DNA of 64,000 bases from Ferrimonas lipolytica (GTDB lineage: Bacteria; Pseudomonadota; Gammaproteobacteria; Enterobacterales; Shewanellaceae): assembly GCF_012295575.1 (NCBI RefSeq), contig NZ_CP051180.1, forward strand, positions 2,294,001 to 2,358,000. The letters run 5' to 3'. Both the position numbers and the translations under genes were made by a program. Under the pieces are notes generated by a model. It searched no databases. It saw only the letters and a list, made by a program, of their open reading frames with translations, and was not told where the DNA came from. Below, in pieces: positions 7,167-16,625 of the stretch. How positions within the stretch are numbered: the stretch's first letter is position 1; each line of letters starts with the position of its first letter.

Positions 7167-8315
7167 TTAGTCGTCTTTAATGAGATCACGGCCAATAATC
7201 AACTTCATGATCTCATTGGTGCCGCCGTAGATCCGCTGCACTCGTGCATCAACAAAAGCACGCCCAACCGGGTACTCCCACATGTAGCCATAACCACCGT
7301 GGAGCTGCAGACAAGCATCAATTAACTCTCCCTGTAATTCGGTTGAAACCAACTTAGCCTTAGCCGCTTCCACCGCATCGAAGCGTTTATTGATGTGCAG
7401 TTCCAAGCAGCGATCGATATAGACTTGCATCATCGACAGTTTGGCGTCCAGATCCGCCAGAGTGAACTGGGTATTTTGGAAGGTTGCCACGCTCTTACCA
7501 AAAGCCTGACGCTCCTTTACATAGGCTATGGTTTGCGTCATCACCCCTTGCATCGACCCAACTGCATTAATGGCGATGTTCAAGCGCTCTTGCGGCAGTT
7601 CTTGCATCAAGTAGATAAAGCCCTTGCCCTCTTCCCCTAACAATGCGGTTTTCGGTACGCGCACGTCATTGAAAAACAGCTCAGAAGTGTCTTGCGCTTT
7701 CATCCCAAGTTTGTGTAGGTTTTGGCCCTTTTCGAAGCCAGCAGTACCGGCTTCAATTAAGAACAGACTGGTACCACGGGCGCCAGCAGTAGGATCGGTC
7801 TTGGCAACCACAATCACCAAGTCGGCCATTTGACCATTAGTAATAAAGGTTTTGGAGCCGTTGATAATATAGTCGTCGCCATCTTTTACTGCAGTGGTGC
7901 GGATCCCCTGCAGATCGGAACCGGCGCCGGGCTCGGTCATGGCAATAGCGGTAATAATTTCACCACTGATGCAGCGAGGCAGATATTCCTGCTTCTGCTC
8001 TTCGCTGCCAAAGTTAACGATATAGGGCACGCCGATATCTGAATGCAGGCCAAAGCCGATACCGGTTAGACCCAATAACGCGATCTCTTCGTCAACGATG
8101 GCGTTGTAGCGATAGTCCAGCTCCAAGCCACCATAGGCCTCCGGCGTCATTGGCGCCAACATGCCAAGCTCACCGGCTTTGAGCCATAGCTCGCGAGAGA
8201 CCTGTCCTTCTTGCTCCCACTGGTGATGAAACGGCACCGCCTCATTCTCTAAAAATCGGCGCACACTAGTACGAAACTGCTCGTGCTCTTCGGTAAAGAT
8301 TGTTCTTGGGATCAT
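7167..8315 (-). CDS. long-chain-type acyl-CoA dehydrogenase
   Basis: A 382-residue FAD flavoenzyme making the first oxidation of the beta-oxidation cycle (acyl-CoA to trans-2-enoyl-CoA), passing electrons to ETF. Signatures are MTEPGAGSDLQGIRTTA (about 126-142, FAD/substrate) and LHGGYGYMWEYPVGRAFVDA near the C terminus. The catalytic base is placed as in long-chain acyl-CoA dehydrogenases: Glu243 in LPQERLNIA is present, while the medium-chain position near the C terminus reads IYGGTNEI, with Gly. It is the last gene of a minus-strand operon: thiolase, hydratase/dehydrogenase, then this gene 45 bp later. The substrate is probably a long or branched acyl-CoA. Confidence 0.9.
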   Translation of the reverse strand: MIPRTIFTEEHEQFRTSVRRFLENEAVPFHHQWEQEGQVSRELWLKAGELGMLAPMTPEAYGGLELDYRYNAIVDEEIALLGLTGIGFGLHSDIGVPYIVNFGSEEQKQEYLPRCISGEIITAIAMTEPGAGSDLQGIRTTAVKDGDDYIINGSKTFITNGQMADLVIVVAKTDPTAGARGTSLFLIEAGTAGFEKGQNLHKLGMKAQDTSELFFNDVRVPKTALLGEEGKGFIYLMQELPQERLNIAINAVGSMQGVMTQTIAYVKERQAFGKSVATFQNTQFTLADLDAKLSMMQVYIDRCLELHINKRFDAVEAAKAKLVSTELQGELIDACLQLHGGYGYMWEYPVGRAFVDARVQRIYGGTNEIMKLIIGRDLIKDD

Positions 8316-8360
8316 CTAACTCGTCCTTCTGTTATATGAATCGATTAACTCACTTAATCG

Positions 8361-10511
8361 TTAGCTAAACTGGCCTGAAGTTTTCAATGTTTGTGCCACT
8401 ATTTCAGGAGTACGGAAGCGTTCGCCATAGCGATCAGTAAGCTGCTGGCAACGGTCAATAAAGCGCTGCAAGCCATAGCCATTTACAAACTGCACATAGC
8501 CGCCGGTCCATGTTGGTGCGCCAATGCCCATGATGGAGCCAATATTGGCGTCAGCCACACTGGTTACCACGCCCTCCTGTAAACACCGCAACGCCTCTAT
8601 CACGTTGATAAACAGCAACCGATCCTTGATGTCATCATCGCTCACCTCTAGCTGAGGTTGGTAGTAGTGCTCAAGCAAGGGTGGCCACAATGTTTTCTCA
8701 CCATTGTGATAATCGAAATAGCCGCCGTCACCGTGGTAACGGCCCTTACGGTTATGCTTTTCAACCATAGCGCGGATCAACTCGCTCCCTTGAGGGAATT
8801 GGCTATCCTCCGCTGGCTTTAAGCCCATCTCCACCTGAGTATTACGGATGGTGTAACTGAGTTGTTGGCTCACCTCATCGTGAATGGTAAGTGGCCCAAC
8901 CGGCATTCCTATCGCTTTGCCAAGGTTATCAACCCGCAGTGGGTGTAGCCCTTCAGCCACCATCTGCGACGCTTCCGCTAGCTGCATGCCAAAGGTACGC
9001 GAAGTGAAAAAGCCAACGCTGTCATTTACCACAATCGGCGTTTTGCCAATTTGCTGCACGTAATCAAACGCTTTAGCTAAGGTTTCTGCAGAGGTGTGCT
9101 CACCGCAGATCAGCTCAACCAGCGGCATTTTGTCGACTGGAGAGAAGAAGTGAATGCCGATGAACCGATCTGGATTGGTCGCCGCTTGCGCCAGCGTGCG
9201 GATCGGCAAGGTCGAAGTATTGGAACCCCAGATCCCATCGGCCGCTAACCGGCTTTGACTCTGCTCGGTGATTTGATGTTTCAATGCCACCTGCTCAAAC
9301 ACCGCCTCGATAATCAGGTCGCAACCACTTAAATCATCAATCAACGCGGTTGGAGTGATGCGCTCGAGCAGGTGCTGTTTTTGCTCATCCGTGGCCCGGC
9401 CGCGACTGATGCGTTTATCCATAACGGTGCCACTGTACGCCTTGCCTCGCTGGGCGGCTTCGAGCGATACGTCCTTTAATACCACCTCGATACCAGCCTT
9501 AGCCGAAGCAAAGGCGATCCCTTGTCCCATCATCCCAGCGCCAATAATCCCCAGCTTTGTAATCGCTTGCTGTTTCACTGAGTTAGGGCGACTGGCACCA
9601 CCGTTAACCTGATTGAGCCCAAAGAAGAACGTCGAGATCATGTTCTTCGCTTCAGCGCTACGAACCAAGGTAACGAAGTTACGCGTTTCAACCTCTAACG
9701 CTAAATCAAACGGCAACTTTAGTGCCTCAATAGCGGTATCGAGGATCCGCTCCGGCGCAGGCAATAGCCCACGGGTTTTCTGGTGCAGCATAATCGGCGC
9801 AGCCATCGCCAGTTGGGCGATTTTGGGGTGCTGCAGATTACCACCGGGGATCTTATGCCCTTGGCTATCCCACGGTTGCAATGCCGCTTCAGCTCGGCCT
9901 TGCTGGGCAATGATCCATGCCTTTGCTGCTGGTATCAGCTGCTCTTGCTCATTAACAAGTTGGTCAAGCAGCCCCTGCTGTTGGGCTTGGCTGGCGCGAA
10001 GCGGTTTACCCTCCAACAAGTATGGCAGTGCTTGTTCAATACCGAGCAGGTGGGTCATCCGCACCACGCCGCCAGCACCGGGCAGCAGCCCTAAGGTGAC
10101 TTCAGGTAATCCGAGCTTGAGCGCTGGGTTGTCCCAACCGATACGATGGTTGCACAGTAAACACAGCTCCCAACCACCACCGAGTGCCGCGCCATTAATG
10201 GCTGCAACTGTTGGTACCGGCAACTGTTCGAAGCGACGCAGCAGCTTCTTGTTACTCTGAAACTGTTCAAATAGCACCGCAGCAGGTTGGTCATTGGCGG
10301 CCAACAATACCTGTAGATCACCACCAGCAAAAAAGGTTTTTTTGGCCGAGGCTAATACCACCCCCGCCAAGTCGGTTTCCGCTTCTAACTGAGCAACTGT
10401 AGCCGCCATCGCTTGATCAAACTCAGCGTTCATGGCGTTAACCGGCCCACTCATATCCATGGTGACGGTAACGATGCCATCGGCGTCCTTGTGATAATCA
10501 AATACACTCAT
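8361..10511 (-). CDS. bifunctional enoyl-CoA hydratase / 3-hydroxyacyl-CoA dehydrogenase (FadB/FadJ-like)
   Basis: A 716-residue multifunctional beta-oxidation enzyme. Residues 1-190 form a crotonase domain with the oxyanion-hole block AALGGGWELCL and the catalytic region GLPEVTLGLLPGAGG. A linker leads to an NAD-binding 3-hydroxyacyl-CoA dehydrogenase domain beginning at LGIIGAGMMGQGIAFASAKA (about 320-340), with the signature GIHFFSPVDKMPLVELI and a C-terminal helical domain. Length and domain order match FadB/FadJ (about 715-730). The thiolase stops only 9 bp upstream and the acyl-CoA dehydrogenase follows, so the operon encodes a full cycle. Which named paralogue it is cannot be decided without a tree. 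Confidence 0.92.
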   Translation of the reverse strand: MSVFDYHKDADGIVTVTMDMSGPVNAMNAEFDQAMAATVAQLEAETDLAGVVLASAKKTFFAGGDLQVLLAANDQPAAVLFEQFQSNKKLLRRFEQLPVPTVAAINGAALGGGWELCLLCNHRIGWDNPALKLGLPEVTLGLLPGAGGVVRMTHLLGIEQALPYLLEGKPLRASQAQQQGLLDQLVNEQEQLIPAAKAWIIAQQGRAEAALQPWDSQGHKIPGGNLQHPKIAQLAMAAPIMLHQKTRGLLPAPERILDTAIEALKLPFDLALEVETRNFVTLVRSAEAKNMISTFFFGLNQVNGGASRPNSVKQQAITKLGIIGAGMMGQGIAFASAKAGIEVVLKDVSLEAAQRGKAYSGTVMDKRISRGRATDEQKQHLLERITPTALIDDLSGCDLIIEAVFEQVALKHQITEQSQSRLAADGIWGSNTSTLPIRTLAQAATNPDRFIGIHFFSPVDKMPLVELICGEHTSAETLAKAFDYVQQIGKTPIVVNDSVGFFTSRTFGMQLAEASQMVAEGLHPLRVDNLGKAIGMPVGPLTIHDEVSQQLSYTIRNTQVEMGLKPAEDSQFPQGSELIRAMVEKHNRKGRYHGDGGYFDYHNGEKTLWPPLLEHYYQPQLEVSDDDIKDRLLFINVIEALRCLQEGVVTSVADANIGSIMGIGAPTWTGGYVQFVNGYGLQRFIDRCQQLTDRYGERFRTPEIVAQTLKTSGQFS

Positions 10512-10520
10512 ATGGCCTCC

Positions 10521-11726
10521 TTAAACCCGTTCGATAATGGTAGAAATTCCCATGCCGCCGCCGACACAGAGGGAGATCATGGCGGTATTAAGATCGCGAC
10601 GTTCTAACTCGTCGAGCACCACGCTTAGAATCACACCTCCGGTAGCACCAAGGGGGTGCCCCATGGCGATAGCTCCACCGTTAACGTTGGTGATCTCTGG
10701 GCTGATATCGAGATCTTGCATATAACGCAATGCCACCGAGGCAAAGGCCTCGTTGATCTCCCACAAGTCGATATCGGCTTTGCTCATGCCCGCCAGTTGC
10801 AACGCCTGTTGCGCCGCGGGACCTGGACCGGTGAGCATGATTGAAGGTTCGGTTGCTAATACGGTGCCCATAGTGATCTTGGCGCGAGGCTTGAGTTTAA
10901 GATCTCGCCCAGCTTGAGCCGAGCCAATCAGTACCGCACTGGCACCATCAACAATGCCAGAGGAGTTACCTGGGGTATGCACGTGCTTGATGGCGTTAAC
11001 TTCAGGGTACTTAGTCAAGATCATCTCATCTGCGCCCATCGCTCCCATCTTGGCAAACGACGGTTTTAACCCCGCCAAGCCTTCCATCGTGGTATTGGGT
11101 TTAATGAAATCGTCCTGCGCCAAGATAACGATGCCGTTGCTGTCAGTTACCGGCACTACCGAGCGTTCGAAGTAGCCATTAGCTTGAGCAAAACTCGCCC
11201 GTCGTTGCGACTCCAACGCAAACTCGTCTACATCCTGACGCGACCAACCGCCAAGGGTGGCAATAAGATCGGCACCGATCCCTTGCGGCACCGATTTTTG
11301 GCTAACAACAAAATTCGGATCGGTAAACATCGCACCACCGTTGCTCCCCATCGGCACCCGCGACATCGACTCCACTCCGCCTGCAACCATCAGCTGAGTC
11401 CAGCCAGACATCACCTTTTGCGCTGCAGTATTAACCGCTTCTAAGCCCGATGAGCAGAATCGGTCTAGCTGCACACCGGCGACACTCTCATCCCAACCTG
11501 CGTGCATAGCAACCGCCTTGGCAATACATGAGCCTTGCTCGCCTATCGGGGTAACACAACCCAAAGCAACGTCATCGACGTAGGAAGTATCGAGGTTGTG
11601 GCGCTGCTGTAGTTGGCGCAGCAACCCTGCAGCTAATTCGATCGGCTTTACCTGATGGAGGCTGCCATCGGCTTTGCCTTTACTGCGTGGGGTACGCACT
11701 GCGTCGTAGATATAGGCGTGATTCAT
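10521..11726 (-). CDS. acetyl-CoA C-acyltransferase (3-ketoacyl-CoA thiolase)
   Basis: A 401-residue thiolase, cleaving 3-ketoacyl-CoA to acetyl-CoA and a shortened acyl-CoA. The nucleophile is Cys91 in [13 protein letters not shown]; the catalytic His is in the GHPLGATGG block and the second Cys in SLCVGGGMG at the C terminus. I use the ATG at 11726 ([18 protein letters not shown]), the universal thiolase start, preceded by AAAGGG; a 13-codon extension upstream is not supported. It is the first gene of the three-gene beta-oxidation operon, 134 bp from the divergent AraC regulator. Confidence 0.93.
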   Translation of the reverse strand: MNHAYIYDAVRTPRSKGKADGSLHQVKPIELAAGLLRQLQQRHNLDTSYVDDVALGCVTPIGEQGSCIAKAVAMHAGWDESVAGVQLDRFCSSGLEAVNTAAQKVMSGWTQLMVAGGVESMSRVPMGSNGGAMFTDPNFVVSQKSVPQGIGADLIATLGGWSRQDVDEFALESQRRASFAQANGYFERSVVPVTDSNGIVILAQDDFIKPNTTMEGLAGLKPSFAKMGAMGADEMILTKYPEVNAIKHVHTPGNSSGIVDGASAVLIGSAQAGRDLKLKPRAKITMGTVLATEPSIMLTGPGPAAQQALQLAGMSKADIDLWEINEAFASVALRYMQDLDISPEITNVNGGAIAMGHPLGATGGVILSVVLDELERRDLNTAMISLCVGGGMGISTIIERV

Positions 11727-11860
11727 CAACGGGTTCCCTTTATTGCTGAATTCGGCGGCAAGCAAGTTGCTCGCATTTTATTCATTTTGGGATACTACCG
11801 ATGGCCAAACAATGACAAGATAGAAGCTATAAATGGACAGTAAGTGACAGTGGTGAGCTG

Positions 11861-12940
11861 ATGGAACAGGTCAACAACAGTGCCAATAACCCTCTGTACG
11901 GGAGCAATGGCACCACGGTGAGCTCACTGCGGCGATTAACCATCTCCGCACCGCTGCTAAACCACTCACTAACTGCAGTACGCCAAGCAGATATTGATCT
12001 CCACCGGGTACTGGCCAAATGCCAGCTTAATGCCGAGCAACTGACCGATCCCAAACAGCGAATTGATGTCGATAAGGTAGTAATGTTGCAGCGCTATCTT
12101 GCCGGAGCGATGCAGTGCGAGCTATATGGTCTGCTGCACCGCAAGGTTCCGTTAGGCACTTTCGAATTTTTTGCTGTGGCTGCGGTGCATTGCCGCACCA
12201 TTGGCGACGTATTAACGCGCTTGGTGCAGTTCTACAATCTGTTCGACAATAGCTTCCGTTACCATATTGATTGCAAGGGTCGTCAAGCCTCACTGCGGCT
12301 GGAACGACTGCAACCGATAGCGGACAACTACGCCGTCGATTCTTTACTTACGGTGTTTCATCGCTTTTGCAGTTGGCTCTGCAACGATCGGATTTTACTT
12401 AATCAAGTCACCCTGGATTTTGCACCACCGGAGTACGCCGATGAATATCGCTATATCTATTACGGCGCTCCGGTGCTGTTTTCACGACCACAGATAAGCT
12501 TATGGTTTGATCGCAGCTACTTGGATCATCTGGTGGTACAAAACGAGAGTCGCTTAGCCAGCTATCTGCGCCGAGCGCCACTGGAGATCTACTTACCGTT
12601 AGATGCCGCCGGTGATGTCACCATTGCGGTACGGCAGCAACTTAAAGAGCAATTCAGTCGCGATGGCAGCTTATTAGGACTAGATGCGGTGGCCTCCGCA
12701 CTGGAGTTTCATCCGCAAACCCTGCGGCGCCGATTAAAAGGGGAGCAAACCAGCTTTGATGTGGTGAAAGCTCAGATCCGGCGTGATATCGCCATCCACT
12801 TCCTCAGCGATCCCGACATGCGCATCGATGTCGTCGCCGAGCGCTGTGGCTACAGTGAGCCCAGCGCCTTTATCCGTGCCTTCAAACATTGGACCGGTTA
12901 CACGCCGCTGCAGTTTCGTAAGGGGCTTGTTGGAGTTTAA
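11861..12940 (+). CDS. AraC-family transcriptional regulator (OruR/arabinose-binding-like N domain)
   Basis: A 359-residue regulator. The N-terminal two thirds resemble the ligand-binding domain of OruR/ArgR-type AraC proteins (HRKVPLGTFEFFAVAAVHCR, about 86-105, is typical). The C-terminal 90 residues carry two helix-turn-helices (LDAVASALEFHPQTLRRRLK and MRIDVVAERCGYSEPSAFIR) and the AraC signature ending GYTPLQFRKG. It is transcribed divergently from the thiolase operon and converges on the racemase gene with an 11-bp gap between stops, so it most likely controls that catabolic set. The inducer is unknown. No clear ribosome site precedes the ATG. Confidence 0.88.
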   Translation: MEQVNNSANNPLYGSNGTTVSSLRRLTISAPLLNHSLTAVRQADIDLHRVLAKCQLNAEQLTDPKQRIDVDKVVMLQRYLAGAMQCELYGLLHRKVPLGTFEFFAVAAVHCRTIGDVLTRLVQFYNLFDNSFRYHIDCKGRQASLRLERLQPIADNYAVDSLLTVFHRFCSWLCNDRILLNQVTLDFAPPEYADEYRYIYYGAPVLFSRPQISLWFDRSYLDHLVVQNESRLASYLRRAPLEIYLPLDAAGDVTIAVRQQLKEQFSRDGSLLGLDAVASALEFHPQTLRRRLKGEQTSFDVVKAQIRRDIAIHFLSDPDMRIDVVAERCGYSEPSAFIRAFKHWTGYTPLQFRKGLVGV

Positions 12941-12951
12941 GGCTTTGGCCG

Positions 12952-14097
12952 TTAAATGGTGCCGCTGTGACGAAGCTGTTGTTGCAGCTCAGCATCGATC
13001 TCAAATCGACGCAGCAATTCATCGTTATGGCCACCGACTGCTGGCACTGAGCCTACCTCCGTTGTGCTGTGGCTAAAACGCGGTGCCGGTGCAGGTTGGG
13101 TAAGTTCGTTCACCTTAACGAAGGTATTGCGTTGCTGATTATGAGGATGCTGTGCCGCCTGTTCAAAACTAAGCACTGGGCCAACACAAGCATCGCTACC
13201 ATCAAACAACTCGCACCAATGCTGTTGTGGCTGCGCACGGAAGATTTGGCGCAAGAGCGAGGTCGCCTCTGGCCACTTTGTTCTGTTCCACTGCTGTTGC
13301 AATAACGGTTCGCTGGTTAGCGCTAGTCCCTGCAGCAGTGCTTGGTAGAACGGCGGTTCGAGTGCACAAACCGTAACGTATTGGCCGTCACTGCATTGGT
13401 AGGTTTGATTCCAAGGAGCGGCACCGTCAGCCCAACCATGGCCAAATTGCTCGTCGATGTGACCTGCATGTTTAAGCGTCCACATCAAGGTAGATAAGTA
13501 GGCAGAACCGTCACTGATGGCGGCATCAACGACTTGGCCTTGGCCCCCTTTACTGACATGCAGCAAGGCGCTCAAGATCCCCATAATCAACACCATTGAG
13601 CCGCCGCCAACATCGCCCATGGTAGTGAGCGGCGCCGTTGGTTCATGCTGTGGGCGGCCGCCGTACCAAAGCGCACCAGATAAGCCGGTGTAGTTAGGTT
13701 CATGCCCCGTTGCTTGCGCTAACGGACCAGACTGGCCGTAACCGGTCAAACGAGCGTAAATAAGATTGGGGTTGGCGTTGATGCATGGCTCTGGCCCTAA
13801 GCCTAAGCGCTCCATCACATTCGGTCGGTAGCCCTCAAGCAGTACATCCGCTTGGCTGATTAACTGCAGCAGTAGTTGTTGCGCTTGTGGCGATTTTAGA
13901 TCCACCGCCATCGATTTTTTGCCACGATGAAATAGTTCGGTTCGCCGTTGGCAGTCATTACTACCGGCATTGCCATTAGCGGGTTTGCGCTCAATCAGGA
14001 TAACTTCGGCGCCAAGATCCGCCAGTGCCATACCAGCGAACGGCGTCGGCCCAATCCCAGCCATCTCAATAACGGTGATCCCAGCTAACGGCCCCAT
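12952..14097 (-). CDS. alpha-methylacyl-CoA racemase (CaiB/BaiF family)
   Basis: A 381-residue member of the CoA-transferase III family. It looks like a racemase rather than a transferase: His132 (GHEPNYTGLSG), Asp162 (GDVGGGS) and Glu247 (CALEPPF) all lie exactly six residues beyond the catalytic His126, Asp156 and Glu241 of mycobacterial MCR. The enzyme epimerises 2-methylacyl-CoA so that branched chains can enter beta-oxidation. The start is fixed by AGGGAG upstream of ATG 14097. It sits next to the AraC regulator and beta-oxidation operon, suggesting joint breakdown of methyl-branched or sterol/isoprenoid side chains. Confidence 0.88.
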   Translation of the reverse strand: MGPLAGITVIEMAGIGPTPFAGMALADLGAEVILIERKPANGNAGSNDCQRRTELFHRGKKSMAVDLKSPQAQQLLLQLISQADVLLEGYRPNVMERLGLGPEPCINANPNLIYARLTGYGQSGPLAQATGHEPNYTGLSGALWYGGRPQHEPTAPLTTMGDVGGGSMVLIMGILSALLHVSKGGQGQVVDAAISDGSAYLSTLMWTLKHAGHIDEQFGHGWADGAAPWNQTYQCSDGQYVTVCALEPPFYQALLQGLALTSEPLLQQQWNRTKWPEATSLLRQIFRAQPQQHWCELFDGSDACVGPVLSFEQAAQHPHNQQRNTFVKVNELTQPAPAPRFSHSTTEVGSVPAVGGHNDELLRRFEIDAELQQQLRHSGTI

Positions 14098-14192
14098 GGC
14101 GTCTCCCTAACAAAACAGAAAACACCATTGTGGCAGGCGAAAGCTGGGACTCAATGACCGCAGAGATGGCTGAAAATAGACTCTAACTGACT

Positions 14193-14666
14193 TTAACCAT
14201 CAACCTTCATCTTGGTTTGATACGCTTCCGAACCCCACAATGACACCGTTGATAACGAGTGTTTGTAGCTGCCTTCAGTCTCTTTGGTGGAGTAAGAGAG
14301 ATACAACAGAGTTTGGTTTTCTTGATCAAATATCCGACGCACCTTAAGCGATTTAAACAAAATCGATTTACTCTGTTTAAACACCAACTCGCCATTATCA
14401 GATTTATCGATATCGTTAATATTGGCCAAGAAAATCTCACCGGTTTGACGACAGGCGATGCTGGAGTTAGACGGATCAGCTAACGACAGATCCGCTTCAA
14501 TCGAGGCGATATGGCAGGTGACGCCCGGAACCTTCGGATCTTGGAAGTCCTTAATAACCACATCCTTGGTGGTAAACCAACCCAAGCTGACTTCACCTTT
14601 GTTATCACTACAGCCAGTCAACATGGCGGCCATTACTAAAGCGCTTCCGGCTAATTTCCAATTCAT
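14193..14666 (-). CDS. creA: CreA-family lipoprotein
   Basis: A 157-residue secreted protein. The N terminus is a lipoprotein signal with lipobox LTGC at about residues 16-19. The rest matches CreA: SLGWFTTKDVVIKDFQDPKV, then GVTCHIASIEADLSLADPSN and SIACRQTGEI, with two conserved Cys that could form a disulfide. CreA has no established biochemical role. In Escherichia coli it neighbours the CreBC two-component genes, but here it stands alone. The family is clear, the function is not. Confidence 0.88.
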   Translation of the reverse strand: MNWKLAGSALVMAAMLTGCSDNKGEVSLGWFTTKDVVIKDFQDPKVPGVTCHIASIEADLSLADPSNSSIACRQTGEIFLANINDIDKSDNGELVFKQSKSILFKSLKVRRIFDQENQTLLYLSYSTKETEGSYKHSLSTVSLWGSEAYQTKMKVDG

Positions 14667-14842
14667 TATTTTATCTCCAGGGACTGCAATTCGTTATCAA
14701 CTCGCGGATGAAGTTAACATTTTTCCATTTTACTGACATTGAGTCGTGACTAAGCTAACATTTCTTGGACATCAACCAAGACAACGACATAGGGCGCTGA
14801 TTGAATAAGCGACCTATATAGTATGACAGCAAGGGTATTCCT

Positions 14843-15145
14843 GTGATCAAGACCATTTTAAAACTGGCTAGCGTAGCCATCTTTGCATTTTCGACTGCAG
14901 TATCAGCGATGGATCTGCCTCACCAAGGCGAAGTACTAGAAACCGTAAACAGCGGCGGCTACACCTACGTTAAAATTAACGAAGCCGGTGAAGACGTTTG
15001 GGCTGCTGGCCCGCAAATGGAAGTGAAGAAAGGCGATGTAGTTCGTTTTAGCGAGCAGATGCGCATGCCTTCTTTCACCAGCAAAACCTTAGATCGCACT
15101 TTCGCCCCACTGATTTTTGCTGGCGACTTTAGCATCCGTAAATAA
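14843..15145 (+). CDS. small exported NrfJ-like protein
   Basis: A 100-residue protein with a signal peptide (residues 1 to about 22, ending VSAM) and a compact beta-rich mature part: GEVLETVNSGGYTYVKINE, then EDVWAAGPQMEVKKGDVVRF and LDRTFAPLIFAGDFSI. This resembles small periplasmic NrfJ-related proteins of gammaproteobacteria, which have no proven activity and no conserved Cys. The start is GTG at 14843, chosen because AAGGG lies seven bases upstream. It is a single gene closed by the terminator at 15170. The assignment is from memory of the family and is moderate. Confidence 0.6.
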   Translation: MIKTILKLASVAIFAFSTAVSAMDLPHQGEVLETVNSGGYTYVKINEAGEDVWAAGPQMEVKKGDVVRFSEQMRMPSFTSKTLDRTFAPLIFAGDFSIRK

Positions 15146-15169
15146 TGACCTAGGTTGTTATTAACGAAC

Positions 15170-15199
15170 AAAGCCCGAGTGAATCGCTCGGGCTTTGTT
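15170..15199 (+). terminator. rho-independent terminator of the NrfJ-like gene
   Basis: AAAGCCCGAG-TGAAT-CGCTCGGGCTTT forms an 8- to 11-bp stem 25 bp after the stop codon, followed by GTTGTAT. Confidence 0.85.
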
Positions 15200-15402
15200 G
15201 TATCTAAAACATATAAAATTAGTATGTTATTCAAATAGATAAAGATAAGTTAAACAGAGCTAACGCTCGCATCACCGTGGCACCTACTACGCCATTTAGC
15301 ATCTGTTATCACCCCATTGATAACACTGACTCGCACCGTTTACAGCCAACAGTTACCATCCTATATCAGTCGTTAAACCCCTTAACCGATAAGACCTAGC
15401 CG

Positions 15403-16275
15403 ATGTGGATCCTGTTTACCCTGCTTGCGGCTTTCGCCCAATCTTGGCGCAACGCCCTTCAAAGCAAACTGAGCGTTGACGTAAAAGCCAGCGGGGTAAC
15501 CCTAGCACGCTTCATTTATGCCGGGCCCATCGCGGCATTGTATCTGGTCGCGCTGTACTGGTGGCAACCAACATCCCTCATTAGCTATAACCCGTCGTTA
15601 GCAAGATTCGTTGTGGGCGCAGCACTGATGCAGATCCTCGCTACCGGCTTAATGGTGCGGTTGTTCCAGATGAAAAACTTCGCCATCGGCGCCGGCTTGG
15701 CCAAAACCGAAGCGCTGGTTGCAGCGATACTGGGGGTATTGTTTTTCGGCACCAGCTTATCGCCACTGGGTTGGTGTGGGGTTGTAATTGGCGGCATCGC
15801 AGTGATGTTGTTATCGAGCAAAGGTGGCTTTAAGCAACTTTCATTACCAACGCTGTTAACCGGCCTAGCATGCGGTAGCGCTTTTGCGCTTACCTCGCTG
15901 TGGGTGCGTGAAGCCAGCTTGCATATTGACCTGCCCTTTCCCCACCGTGCCGCTTGGGTACTGCTGTTGGTGATTTCACTGCAAACTTTACTGCTGTTGC
16001 TCTATCTGCAATGGCACGATAAAGACACCCTAAGACAACTGTTTAAACGCCCTAAGCTCACCTTCGCGGTGAGCTGCGCCAGTTGCATCGGCTCTATCGG
16101 TTGGTTTAGCGCAATGGCGTTAGAAGCGGTGCCATTGGTAAAGACGCTTGGTCAGATTGAGGTGTTTTTTACGCTAATAATCGCCGCTTATTGGCTCAAA
16201 CAGCGCCCTAAGATACAAGACGTAGCAGGGCTAATATTGATTGGTGTTGCCGCAGTTCTGGTGATGTGGTCTTAG
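15403..16275 (+). CDS. DMT-superfamily (EamA-type) permease
   Basis: A 290-residue integral membrane protein with about ten hydrophobic segments in the two-fold pseudo-repeat of drug/metabolite transporters. The first repeat starts MWILFTLLAAFAQSWRNALQ; the second begins near LLTGLACGSAFALTSLWVRE and ends with ALEAVPLVKTLGQIEVFFTL and IAAYWLKQRPKIQDVAGLIL, typical EamA features. The direction of transport and the substrate cannot be told. It stands alone: the NrfJ-like gene ends in a terminator upstream, and element copy 3 lies about 70 bp downstream. Confidence 0.85.
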   Translation: MWILFTLLAAFAQSWRNALQSKLSVDVKASGVTLARFIYAGPIAALYLVALYWWQPTSLISYNPSLARFVVGAALMQILATGLMVRLFQMKNFAIGAGLAKTEALVAAILGVLFFGTSLSPLGWCGVVIGGIAVMLLSSKGGFKQLSLPTLLTGLACGSAFALTSLWVREASLHIDLPFPHRAAWVLLLVISLQTLLLLLYLQWHDKDTLRQLFKRPKLTFAVSCASCIGSIGWFSAMALEAVPLVKTLGQIEVFFTLIIAAYWLKQRPKIQDVAGLILIGVAAVLVMWS

Positions 16276-16346
16276 CCAACTTTGCTCGCTGATTTAATAC
16301 CAGCTCCAGCGCAGCATTTGGGAGCTAGGGCTAAAGCCTAAATCTG

Positions 16347-16597
16347 GGCTGTGTACCAATTAAGTGTTGTTCTTTCTAATACAGTTAAAGCACTGGCTAG
16401 GCGAGTCGCGATACAAAGGGTAAAGCACTATCGTAATTGATCTTCTGCCACATTGGAGCAGTCCAGCGAAGCGCTTTAGACTGCGACCTAATGCATACAA
16501 GAATGTGCCGTCACCACCGCGACATAACCCCGTAAAAGCACAACCGTTGGCAGCACCAATGCCTTAAGACAAACCTCAACAGCCAACAAGCACAACG
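16347..16597 (+). mobile_element. 290-bp MITE-like element, copy 3 (internally deleted, eroded)
   Basis: It starts GGCTGTGTACCAATTAAGTG like copy 1 and follows it throughout, but about 40 bp are missing: after ACTGCGACCTAA the sequence jumps straight to TGCATACAAGAATG, skipping the G-rich hairpin block. CTAA occurs at both edges of the missing part in the full copies, suggesting a slip between short direct repeats. The right end is worn (CACAACG instead of GACACAGCC) and no target duplication is visible, so this looks like the oldest copy. Confidence 0.75.
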
Positions 16598-16625
16598 ATT
16601 CATGCTACTGCTATCGCTCTAGAGT

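Noticed and set aside
6944-7180. Small protein beginning MSRWRRHILVCISGELRPLW
   Set aside because: It is read from element copy 2 and recurs in altered, truncated form in copy 5; the repeat explains it and there is no ribosome site.
9613-10260. 215-codon plus-strand frame opposite the FadB/FadJ-like gene
   Set aside because: It is Ser/Pro/Cys-rich and fully antisense to a strongly supported gene, as expected of a shadow frame.
16339-16604. Target duplication around element copy 3
   Set aside because: TAAATCTG on the left has no match on the right, where the end is worn; no duplication can be claimed for this copy.
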